Assembly: GCA_902763655.1 (NCBI GenBank)
Contig: CACWSW010000008.1
Coordinates: 1 to 35,081 of the forward strand
Direction of reading: 5' to 3'
Length of the DNA: 35,081 nt
Source: an uncultured bacterium
Lineage (GTDB): Bacteria > Verrucomicrobiota > Kiritimatiellia > RFP12 > UBA1067
The notes under the pieces are model-generated. The model saw only the letters and a list, made by a program, of their open reading frames with translations. It did no database searches and was not told where the DNA came from. Below, in pieces: positions 8,185 to 14,870 of this stretch. Position 1 is the stretch's first letter, and each line of letters opens with the position of its first letter. Position numbers and translations under genes: made by a program.

Positions 8185-10179
8185 TCACATCAGTTCCGCG
8201 AGCCGTGTGTCTTCATATTTCCAGTATTGAGCACCTTGATATGCCCCCGACTTGTTACAACGACCTTGCCTAATCTTGATCTCACGGGTAAGAGGTGACA
8301 GCTTTGTCAGCTTCCCCTCAAACTCGACCTCCGTATCACTAACGACTTTTGCCTTGATGTCAGAATCGTCAATAAATGTTATTTCCTCGCCAATCAATCC
8401 TAATTCCTCGAACGAGAGGTACTTGGATTTTGCCTGTTTCTTCACATTGAAGTTATTTGTGTTTCTCATTTCATTCGGGATGGGAAGCACTTGTTCAACA
8501 AGTAGTTTAATCAGCCAATGAGCACGTTTGTCAATGGTCTCAGCGTTCCACTCTTCATTGTCCGTAATCCACTCTCGAGCAATCTGAAGTCCTGCATGAT
8601 TCTCATATATTTCCTTCTTCTCATCAAAAGGCTTGTTCCCTAGTTCCTGATTGTGACGAATTAGCGTGAGATTGCCAATCGAATGTACGATTTGCGGGTG
8701 CCGTTCAATATCGTCTGCACTCAAGCATGATTTCCATTTTGCATTTAGGGTCTGTGGCATTATATGTTCAATCTGTAATAAATGATCGTCCTCCACATCT
8801 GGACGACATTTCGTCAATGTCTCTTCAACTATGGCAAGACAGAACTTACAGTATTTAAGGCTATAGAAATTATCCATCGTCTCCAAGGTACGGCCCAATT
8901 CTATGTCATTCGGGAGACGTGTGGCATATTCTGTTTTGCAAAGGATCTGAAACATTCTAAGTCCCTTGTTTTCTGCGAAAACCAAGTCTTGAACAAATTT
9001 GACAAGACGTGGGAAAAGTTTATTTTCGGCTGCCGCCAGTTTCATGATTCTCCGCCTAACGCAATATATCCGAAATGCTGACAGAAGCATCTCGAGATCT
9101 TCGGTCGTAAGCGCTTCAGCCTTCCATTCCGCTAAAAGTGATAGGATAAACGAATACGCCGTTGTGACACCAAGTTGCCGAAAGTCACCCAAAAGCCGGT
9201 CAATTTTCCTATCCCCTGATTTGACGCCAAGAATCCAAGAGTACATGTTCGCAAAACTCGAGAGCTCCCTCAGTAGTGCAGAAGGGTCGTAGTCGGAGAA
9301 CAGCAGCTTGAACTCTTGATACAGCCGCTTGTGATTCGCCTCTGATGCCACAGGGTACGGGCCTTTGCTCCGAAGCTGCATGAAATCACGAATGAATGCC
9401 GAGACTTTTAGAGGAACCGCTTGCTCCATGCCCAGCCAATATTTTTTGTACAACTCTTCTTGGCGCTTTGGGGTAGCGCCGTAAAGCAAGTGGTTCCGGA
9501 CCAGATCCGCAAGGGAAAGAGGTCTCCCTATAGAATTCATCGACTCGAAGATTTCCTGAGGATTCTCCCAAGTATTTTCCGCTGGTTTCAACTCTATTGT
9601 AATGATACTGAACAAGGCTAACCCCTTCTCCACAAGGACAAAAGGATCTTTCCCCTCTTTACGTACGTTTGAGAGACGATCTTTGAAGAACTGGTAGTTC
9701 GAGTAAACAGAAGATACCTTCTCAATCTCGGTAGCCGCTTCTCCAAGAATCAGTTTCTTGTAGGCCGCCCAATCCGTTTCAACTTGCTTAAGCTTTATCT
9801 TGAACTCATCATTGTCCCCTGAGGAGTTTTTGTTCTTGAGGTATCTGTCATCAATAAAGGTTGCTTTCCTTGTATCTTCGCACACGTCCCGCAATGCCGC
9901 AAGAAAAAGCATCGTAGTTGTGATCCGCTGCTGTCCGTCTACAAGAACGAGAATACTTGGCTCTCCAAAAGTTGCATCCGTCTGATAATACGTAACCGCT
10001 CCGAAGAAATGCTCCGTTCGTGTTCCAGACACGTTTTTCTCAGCCGTAACAACAACATCTCGCCAAAAGACATCACATTGTTCGTTAGTCCATTCATAAT
10101 TTCGCTGAAATGGCGGAATGAAGAATGTCACATCGTTATTAGAGAGAAGATCAAGAAGTTTTCTTTCGTTTGGAGTCAT
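8185..10179 (-). CDS. DUF262/DUF1524 protein, GmrSD-like nuclease
   Basis: This is a 664-residue single-chain protein. The N-terminal DUF262 domain (ParB-like fold) has PPFQRNYEW (about residue 21) and DGQQRITT (D81), the nucleotide-binding motif of GmrS. The DUF1524 domain carries the HNH-like IEHIMPQ (E471, H472) and IGNLTLIRHNQELGNKPF, as in GmrD. The C-terminal 80 residues, ending GAYQGAQYWKYEDTRLAEL, resemble the RAMA/DUF4357-like tail of such proteins. Characterised relatives are NTP-dependent type IV restriction enzymes cutting modified phage DNA; the target here is unknown. The gene is clearly AT-richer than its neighbours and was probably acquired. It follows the ORF6N gene by 22 bases, with AAAGGA before its ATG. 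Domain assignment is firm; defence function is inference. Confidence 0.88.
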   Translation of the reverse strand: MTPNERKLLDLLSNNDVTFFIPPFQRNYEWTNEQCDVFWRDVVVTAEKNVSGTRTEHFFGAVTYYQTDATFGEPSILVLVDGQQRITTTMLFLAALRDVCEDTRKATFIDDRYLKNKNSSGDNDEFKIKLKQVETDWAAYKKLILGEAATEIEKVSSVYSNYQFFKDRLSNVRKEGKDPFVLVEKGLALFSIITIELKPAENTWENPQEIFESMNSIGRPLSLADLVRNHLLYGATPKRQEELYKKYWLGMEQAVPLKVSAFIRDFMQLRSKGPYPVASEANHKRLYQEFKLLFSDYDPSALLRELSSFANMYSWILGVKSGDRKIDRLLGDFRQLGVTTAYSFILSLLAEWKAEALTTEDLEMLLSAFRIYCVRRRIMKLAAAENKLFPRLVKFVQDLVFAENKGLRMFQILCKTEYATRLPNDIELGRTLETMDNFYSLKYCKFCLAIVEETLTKCRPDVEDDHLLQIEHIMPQTLNAKWKSCLSADDIERHPQIVHSIGNLTLIRHNQELGNKPFDEKKEIYENHAGLQIAREWITDNEEWNAETIDKRAHWLIKLLVEQVLPIPNEMRNTNNFNVKKQAKSKYLSFEELGLIGEEITFIDDSDIKAKVVSDTEVEFEGKLTKLSPLTREIKIRQGRCNKSGAYQGAQYWKYEDTRLAELM

Positions 10180-10201
10180 GAGGGAATCCTTTGAGGTGCT
10201 G

Positions 10202-11122
10202 TCAAATCCTTTGCATGATCGACGGAATGAACATCGTGTCCATCTTCGAGACGGCGCAATACTGGCGGCCTAGGTCTTTCAAAGATGCGCCGAAGTGGTA
10301 GAGTTCCTTGCCGTCGAGAATAAGGAAGCGGTCATGGAACACGCCGGTCGTCTTGACGGTCAATGTCGGATTCTGCTTGTTGAACTTCATGACTGCGGTA
10401 GGTGTTATTGCCGTCTTGGCAACGGTCGCTATTATGACATTCGCGCCACCACGCTTAGCAGCCATTATGTCAAGCGTAACATCATTGCAGTAGCCATCGA
10501 CAAGAACAATGCTTTTCACGGCCCTGCGAACAAGCCTTCTCGCAAACGAATATGCGTCGTAGTGCTTTCCTTCGAAGAATACTTTCTGCGGCGGGAAATC
10601 TCCACCCTCCATCGCCTTGAATATAGTGTCGAAGCGTTCCTCGTTGCGCTGCTGGTCGGTAATTTGCCGACGTTCTACAGTGTCGAGCCGCGCCAACATC
10701 GGCGCAACAGAAGCCAACGCCCTCCGCATGGCAACGAAGGCCCTCATTATGGTCACATTCACTTCCGCCGCTCGCTCGCTCTTAAGCACGCTTGAAAGCA
10801 TCGCGATTCCTTGCTCCGTAAAGGCAAGCAGACCATAGCGATCACCGCCACGCTTTGAGGTGACATTTTGGCACCTCAAAGTATTTACCTCTTCTGGGGA
10901 AAGATGCAGGACAAAATCAGATGGGAAACGATTGGCATTCCGCTTTACTTGCCGATGAAGGTATTTCACTTCTACTCCGTACAAAGATGACAAGTCACTT
11001 GCCAACAGCACCTGAACTCCGCGAATCGTAAAAATGCGGGACTTAATGAAATCGTCGTTGCCTTCGATTCTCGCAAGGGTTGTTCCCGTTGTTTCCGCCA
11101 CCTGTAGCGTCGTGTCTTCCAT
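10202..11122 (-). CDS. ORF6N domain protein with PLD-like C-terminus
   Basis: This is a 306-residue protein. The N-terminal ORF6N domain (about residues 20-135) includes FTIRGVQVLLASDLSSLYGVE, RFPSDFVLHL and LLAFTEQGIAMLSSVL, as in phage antirepressor-type DNA-binding proteins. After a polar linker, residues of about 190-306 resemble a phospholipase D-like half: SIVLVDGYCND, then H263 in HDRFLILDG and YHFGASLKDLG. The usual HKD lysine is replaced by Arg, so catalytic activity is uncertain and binding is possible. It starts 15 bases after lpxK with GAAGGGA as Shine-Dalgarno sequence. Base composition lies between its GC-rich neighbours and the AT-rich DUF262 gene. Either regulator or effector of the adjacent nuclease would fit; the role is not established. 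Confidence 0.82.
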   Translation of the reverse strand: MEDTTLQVAETTGTTLARIEGNDDFIKSRIFTIRGVQVLLASDLSSLYGVEVKYLHRQVKRNANRFPSDFVLHLSPEEVNTLRCQNVTSKRGGDRYGLLAFTEQGIAMLSSVLKSERAAEVNVTIMRAFVAMRRALASVAPMLARLDTVERRQITDQQRNEERFDTIFKAMEGGDFPPQKVFFEGKHYDAYSFARRLVRRAVKSIVLVDGYCNDVTLDIMAAKRGGANVIIATVAKTAITPTAVMKFNKQNPTLTVKTTGVFHDRFLILDGKELYHFGASLKDLGRQYCAVSKMDTMFIPSIMQRI

Positions 11123-11137
11123 GTTGCCTGTCCCTTC

Positions 11138-12322
11138 TTAGGCTCGGGTTCGCGCCTTCACGTTGCAGATGTGGTCCACGGCGGCGGCGAAGTTCTCGGC
11201 GCCCGCCGTGATCTCGATGTCCACACGCAGGTAGTAGCACGGCACGGGCGTCGACTCCAGGCGCGGGAAGCGCACGGCGTCCTTCTCCGTGGTGATGAGC
11301 GCGTCGGCGTGAAGGTCGGAAGTCTTGTTGAGCGCGAAGATGATTTCGGACGAGTCGTAGCGGTGGTGGTCCGCGTAGCGTTCGCACCAGATGACGCGCG
11401 CGCCGAGCTTGCGAAGCGAGTCCTCGAAGCCCTGCGGCACGGCGATGCCGGAGAGCGTGGTGAGCGTCTTGCCCTTCAGCCACTCGAGCGGCAGCTCCTC
11501 GCGGCTCCACACGTCCTTCAGGAGACGCGGCGCGTGGCGGCACTCGATGATCTCGGCGGTCTTGTTGTACTCGCGTATCTCCTCGCGAACCTCCGCGGAG
11601 TCGCCGTCCGACTTCGTGAGGAAGATGAAGTCGGCGCGCGCGATGTGCTTCGCCGGCTCGCGCAGCACGCCGCGCGGAAGCATGTGCCCGTTGCCGAACG
11701 GGTTCGTCTTGTCCACGAGCACCACCTCGAGCGAGTGCTTCAGCTTCTGGTACTGGAAGCCGTCGTCGAGGATGAGCGTGTCGCACCCGAAGCGCGAGAT
11801 CGCGTAGCGTCCGGCCTTCACGCGGTTGCGGTCCACAAGCACGCACACGCCAGGCAGGTTCGCGGCGAGCATGTACGGCTCGTCGCCTCCTGTCGCGGCG
11901 TCCAGGAGGATGTGCTTGCCGTCGGAGACGACAAGCGGCTTCTCGATCACCTGCGAGAACACGCGCTTCCACCACGGCGCCTCCTTGCGCCGGTAGCCGC
12001 GCGAGAGGATCGCCACCTTGCGGCCGGCGGCCGTAAGCTCGTGCGCGAACTTCTCGGTGACGGGAGTCTTGCCCGTGCCGCCAGCCGTGACGTTGCCGAT
12101 GGAGATCACCTGGCAGCCGAGCGGGAAGCGGCGCAGGATGCCGGTGCGGTAGAAGAAGTAGCGAATGGATACGACGACGAGGAAGACGCAGGAGAGCCCC
12201 TTCAGGATCGCAAGCAGCACGCGAACGCCCGCCGACTGGCCGCGGTCCGCTCCCGGCTGCTGGATGATCTTCACGAGCGCGTGCTCCAGGCGCTCGGCGT
12301 AGCTGACTTTCTGTTTCTGCAC
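11138..12322 (-). CDS. lpxK: Tetraacyldisaccharide 4'-kinase LpxK
   Basis: LpxK phosphorylates the 4' position of the lipid A precursor at the inner membrane. The P-loop region [15 protein letters not shown] (about residues 73-87), the N-terminal membrane helix [15 protein letters not shown], the SRGYRR motif and DDGFQ are all family hallmarks. I place the start at a GTG (12322), giving 394 residues. An in-frame upstream ATG exists at 12406, but the TATAAT at 12337-12332 lies inside that extension and only 9 bases before the GTG, so the longer form would not be transcribed from this promoter. No Shine-Dalgarno sequence precedes the GTG, consistent with an almost leaderless message. It heads a run with the ORF6N, DUF262 and murJ genes. 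Confidence 0.9.
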   Translation of the reverse strand: MQKQKVSYAERLEHALVKIIQQPGADRGQSAGVRVLLAILKGLSCVFLVVVSIRYFFYRTGILRRFPLGCQVISIGNVTAGGTGKTPVTEKFAHELTAAGRKVAILSRGYRRKEAPWWKRVFSQVIEKPLVVSDGKHILLDAATGGDEPYMLAANLPGVCVLVDRNRVKAGRYAISRFGCDTLILDDGFQYQKLKHSLEVVLVDKTNPFGNGHMLPRGVLREPAKHIARADFIFLTKSDGDSAEVREEIREYNKTAEIIECRHAPRLLKDVWSREELPLEWLKGKTLTTLSGIAVPQGFEDSLRKLGARVIWCERYADHHRYDSSEIIFALNKTSDLHADALITTEKDAVRFPRLESTPVPCYYLRVDIEITAGAENFAAAVDHICNVKARTRA

Positions 12323-12331
12323 GGTCCCTAG

Positions 12332-12361
12332 ATTATACCGCATCATGCCGCGCTGACGCAA
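12332..12361 (-). promoter_or_regulatory. lpxK promoter, near-leaderless
   Basis: On the minus strand TTGCGT (12361-12356), 18 bases, TATAAT (12337-12332), then 9 bases to the GTG start. The predicted transcript would begin at most a few bases before the start codon. Confidence 0.55.
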
Positions 12362-12370
12362 CGCAAGACA

Positions 12371-12410
12371 AAAGAAAAGAGCATGCCCGCCGATCGGCAC
12401 GGGCATGCTC
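12371..12410 (-). terminator. Rho-independent terminator of the histone-like gene
   Basis: A perfect 11-bp stem pairs GAGCATGCCCG (12379-12389) with CGGGCATGCTC (12400-12410) around a 10-base loop. On the minus strand the T-rich TTTTCTTT follows directly (12378-12371). It sits 28 bases after the histone-like stop codon and separates that gene from the lpxK promoter. Confidence 0.85.
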
Positions 12411-12437
12411 AGGCAGTTCTTCGAACTGCTCGGGTAC

Positions 12438-12653
12438 TTACTTCTTCGCCTTCTTGGCCGGGGCCTTCTTCACCGCCGCCTTCTTGGCCGGGGCCTTCTT
12501 CGCAGGAGCCGCCTTCTTGGCAGCCGCCTTCTTAGCGGGAGCCTTCTTCGCGGGCGCCGCCTTGCAGCACGCCTTCTTCGCGCACGGCTTCTTAGCCGGA
12601 GCCTTCTTCGCAGGAGCCGCCTTCTTGGCGGGTGCCTTCTTCGCTGTAGCCAT
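12438..12653 (-). CDS. Lys/Ala/Pro-rich histone H1-like protein
   Basis: This is a 71-residue protein made almost wholly of AKKAPAKKA-type repeats. Lysine is by far the commonest polar residue and there are almost no acidic or aromatic residues. It resembles the tail of eukaryotic histone H1 and bacterial H1-like proteins (chlamydial Hc-type, AlgP-type), so it probably binds DNA non-specifically and helps compact the nucleoid, with no folded domain. Unusually, a central PCAKKACCKAA segment has three cysteines. I chose the ATG at 12653 because a promoter at 12754-12727 lies downstream of the longer possible starts. It has its own terminator and diverges from the GT4 gene. The repetitive DNA could vary in length between strains. 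Confidence 0.82.
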   Translation of the reverse strand: MATAKKAPAKKAAPAKKAPAKKPCAKKACCKAAPAKKAPAKKAAAKKAAPAKKAPAKKAAVKKAPAKKAKK

Positions 12654-12726
12654 TTCTGTACTCTCTTCTTTGTTCGTTGACTCGCGGCGCACCGAACATC
12701 GGCGCACTAACCGCTCGTCTGCGAGA

Positions 12727-12754
12727 ATGATACAAAAAATTTCGTGCGTTGCAA
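12727..12754 (-). promoter_or_regulatory. Promoter of the histone-like gene
   Basis: TTGCAA (12754-12749), 16 bases, TATCAT (12732-12727) on the minus strand, giving a leader of about 67 bases. An A8T6 tract at 12773-12786 upstream could act as an UP-like or bent element for this and the divergent promoter. Confidence 0.5.
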
Positions 12755-12787
12755 ACAGAAAAAGTGAACATCCAAAAAAAATTTTTG

Positions 12788-12819
12788 CGTGCCGTTTTTT
12801 CCGCTCGTTGAACGGCACG
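12788..12819. promoter_or_regulatory. 9-bp dyad around the GT4 -35 region
   Basis: CGTGCCGTT (12788-12796) and AACGGCACG (12811-12819) form a perfect inverted repeat with a 14-base spacer. The right arm overlaps the GT4 -35 box, so repressor binding could control the gene. No regulator is identified. Confidence 0.3.
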
Positions 12820-12836
12820 GCGCGACATGGTATAAT
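12808..12836 (+). promoter_or_regulatory. GT4 promoter, near-leaderless
   Basis: TTGAAC (12808-12813), exactly 17 bases, TATAAT (12831-12836) with a TGG extension, then 8 bases to the ATG. The transcript should begin within about 2 bases of the start codon, and no Shine-Dalgarno sequence is present. Confidence 0.7.
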
Positions 12837-12844
12837 CCGCGCCG

Positions 12845-13978
12845 ATGAAGATTCTTCAGATATTGCCAGCCCTCGGCACGGGCGGCGTGGAGCGCGGCAC
12901 GATCGAGGTCGCGCAAGCGCTAGCGGCCGCCGGAATCCCCAACGCCGTGGCTTCCGCAGGCGGACCGCGCGTAGCCGACCTCGTCGCGCTCGGCGTGTCG
13001 CACTTCACGCTTCCGCTCGACACCAAGAACCCGTTCACGATCCGCCGCAACGCCGCGCGTCTCGCCGACCTCGCGCGACGCGAAGGCTTCACTCTCATGC
13101 ACGCACGCTCGCGTGCGCCGGCATGGAGCGCGTACTGGGCCTCGCGCCGCGCCGACGTCACGTTCCTCACCACCTTCCACGGCGTCTACGGCACGTCGCC
13201 GCGCTTCCTCAAGATCCCATACAACCGCGTGATGACGAAGGGGGCGAAAGTCATAGCCGTGTCTAACTTCGTGAAGCGGCACGTCATCGAGACATACGGC
13301 GTGCCGGAAGAGAAGGTCGTGCGCATACACCGTGGCGCGGACACGCGGACGTTCCGCCCCGACGCCGTCTCGCCCGAACAAGCCGCCGCGCGCAGGGCAG
13401 CGCTCGGCTTCGCGCCCGACGTCCCCGTCGTCACGCTTCCAGGACGCCTCACGCGCTGGAAGGGACAGACCATCCTCCTTGACGCGCTCGCGCGCATGCG
13501 CCATCGCGAGCTCGGCTGCCTCATCGTCGGATCCGATCAGGGCCGCACCGACTACTCTGCCGAACTCAAGGCGATGGCCGCACGACTCCCGCCCGAGACG
13601 AAAGTCGTGTTCCTCGAGCATGCCGACGACATGCCCTGCATCTACGCGCTCAGCGACATCGTCGTCAACGCGTCCTCCGCCCAGCCAGAGGCGTTCGGCC
13701 GCGTGATCCCCGAAGCGCAGGCCATGGGCATCATCACCGTCGGCACAGCGCACGGCGGCGCGTGCGAGACGATCGACGACAGCGTCACAGGCTTCCTCGT
13801 GCCGCCCGGCGACATCGGCGCGCTCGCCGCGAAGCTCGACGAGGTTCTCGACCTCCCCGCCGAGCGCAAGGCCGCGATCCGCGCAGCCGCGCTCGACTCC
13901 GTGCGGACGAACTTCTCCACCGACCGCATGTGCGCCGAGACGATCGCTCTCTACCGCTCGCTCGATGCGGGAGTATGA
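12845..13978 (+). CDS. Glycosyltransferase family 4
   Basis: This 377-residue GT-B fold enzyme begins MKILQILPALGTGGVERGTIEVAQAL, the usual glycine-rich N-terminal loop of GT4 enzymes. The C-terminal half has PGRLTRWKGQTILLDAL and the EX7E motif in PEAFGRVIPEAQAMG, which binds the nucleotide-sugar donor. It probably adds a sugar to lipid A core or another envelope glycan at the cytoplasmic face of the inner membrane; donor and acceptor cannot be told. The start is fixed by the promoter ending 8 bases upstream. Its stop codon lies within the extended -10 of the next gene, psd. lpxK lies nearby on the opposite strand, so an LPS role is plausible. Confidence 0.88.
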   Translation: MKILQILPALGTGGVERGTIEVAQALAAAGIPNAVASAGGPRVADLVALGVSHFTLPLDTKNPFTIRRNAARLADLARREGFTLMHARSRAPAWSAYWASRRADVTFLTTFHGVYGTSPRFLKIPYNRVMTKGAKVIAVSNFVKRHVIETYGVPEEKVVRIHRGADTRTFRPDAVSPEQAAARRAALGFAPDVPVVTLPGRLTRWKGQTILLDALARMRHRELGCLIVGSDQGRTDYSAELKAMAARLPPETKVVFLEHADDMPCIYALSDIVVNASSAQPEAFGRVIPEAQAMGIITVGTAHGGACETIDDSVTGFLVPPGDIGALAAKLDEVLDLPAERKAAIRAAALDSVRTNFSTDRMCAETIALYRSLDAGV

Positions 13979-13984
13979 TATAAT
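13979..13984 (+). promoter_or_regulatory. Extended -10 of psd, leaderless
   Basis: TGATATAAT, with the TGA being the stop codon of the GT4 gene (13976-13978). Six bases separate the hexamer from the psd ATG, so the message should start at or next to the start codon. Confidence 0.6.
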
Positions 13985-13990
13985 CATCCC

Positions 13991-14866
13991 ATGCAACCGA
14001 TCGAATACATCGACCGCGCCACCGGCGAGAAAGTCGTAGAGTCCGTCATGGGAGACAAGGCGCTCCGCTTTGCCTACGAGACTCTTCTCGGTCGCACGCT
14101 CTGGCCTGTCCTCTTCGGCTCGAAGCGCATCTCCGCCTTGATGGGCAGCTGCTACGACTCGCCGCGTTCGCGCAAGGACATCGCAAAGCTAACCTCGATC
14201 CCTGGCTGCAATGCCGACGAGGCAGAGAAACCGATCGCGGAATACGATTCGTTCAACGACTTCTTCACGCGTCGCCTCAAGCCCGGTGCACGCCCCGTCG
14301 GCGACGGCATCGTCAGCCCCGCCGACGGACGCCTCATGCTCTACCTCTCGGCAGACGCCGAACGTCCGTTCCCGCTCAAGGGCGCCACGCGCAGCCTGCG
14401 CGCGGTATTCGACGGCGACGCGCCTGCAGGCCTCTACGACATCGCCGTCGTCCGCCTCGCGCCAGTCGACTACCACCGCTTCCACTTCCCTTGCAATTGC
14501 CGCACGCCCGAGCCGCCACGCGTCCTCCCCGGCAAGTACCACTCCGTCAACCCCATCGCCCTTCTGCGCTATCCCGACGTCTACGCCGACAACGAGCGGC
14601 AGATCGTCGCGTGCGACGCGGAATTCGGCCGCTTCTGGCTCGTGGACGTCGGCGCGTTCGGAGTCGGCACGATCGTGCAGACGTACTCCGGCGGCGCGCA
14701 CGCCAAGGGCGACGAGAAAGGCTACTTCAAGTTCGGCGGCTCGACGGTGATGCTCGTCGCACGCGCCGGCGCGCTGACGTTCGACGCCGATCTCGTGCGC
14801 AACTCAGCCGCCGGCCTAGAGACGCGCGTCCGCTGCGGCGAACGCATCGCCGCCATGAAAGGCTAA
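13991..14866 (+). CDS. psd: Phosphatidylserine decarboxylase
   Basis: This 291-residue proenzyme makes phosphatidylethanolamine at the inner membrane. Hallmarks in order are FNDFFTRRLKPGARP, SPADGR with D112, YHRFHFP with H162 and H165, VGAFGVGTI, and FGGST, in which cleavage before S251 creates the pyruvoyl group. D112, the His and S251 form the self-cleavage set. Length and motifs fit the longer bacterial and organellar class with an N-terminal extension. The start is the ATG 6 bases after TATAAT, with no Shine-Dalgarno sequence. The following secreted-protein gene starts 4 bases after its stop codon, so they are probably cotranscribed though no functional link is obvious. Confidence 0.95.
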   Translation: MQPIEYIDRATGEKVVESVMGDKALRFAYETLLGRTLWPVLFGSKRISALMGSCYDSPRSRKDIAKLTSIPGCNADEAEKPIAEYDSFNDFFTRRLKPGARPVGDGIVSPADGRLMLYLSADAERPFPLKGATRSLRAVFDGDAPAGLYDIAVVRLAPVDYHRFHFPCNCRTPEPPRVLPGKYHSVNPIALLRYPDVYADNERQIVACDAEFGRFWLVDVGAFGVGTIVQTYSGGAHAKGDEKGYFKFGGSTVMLVARAGALTFDADLVRNSAAGLETRVRCGERIAAMKG

Positions 14867-14870
14867 TCTC

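Noticed and set aside
12405..12680. Leu/Arg- and Ala/Phe-repeat open frames on the plus strand.
   Set aside because: They are translations of the opposite strand of the Lys/Ala repeat gene.
12654..12818. A longer start for the histone-like protein (about 55 extra residues).
   Set aside because: The promoter for the gene lies downstream of that start, and the extra residues are unlike the repeat.
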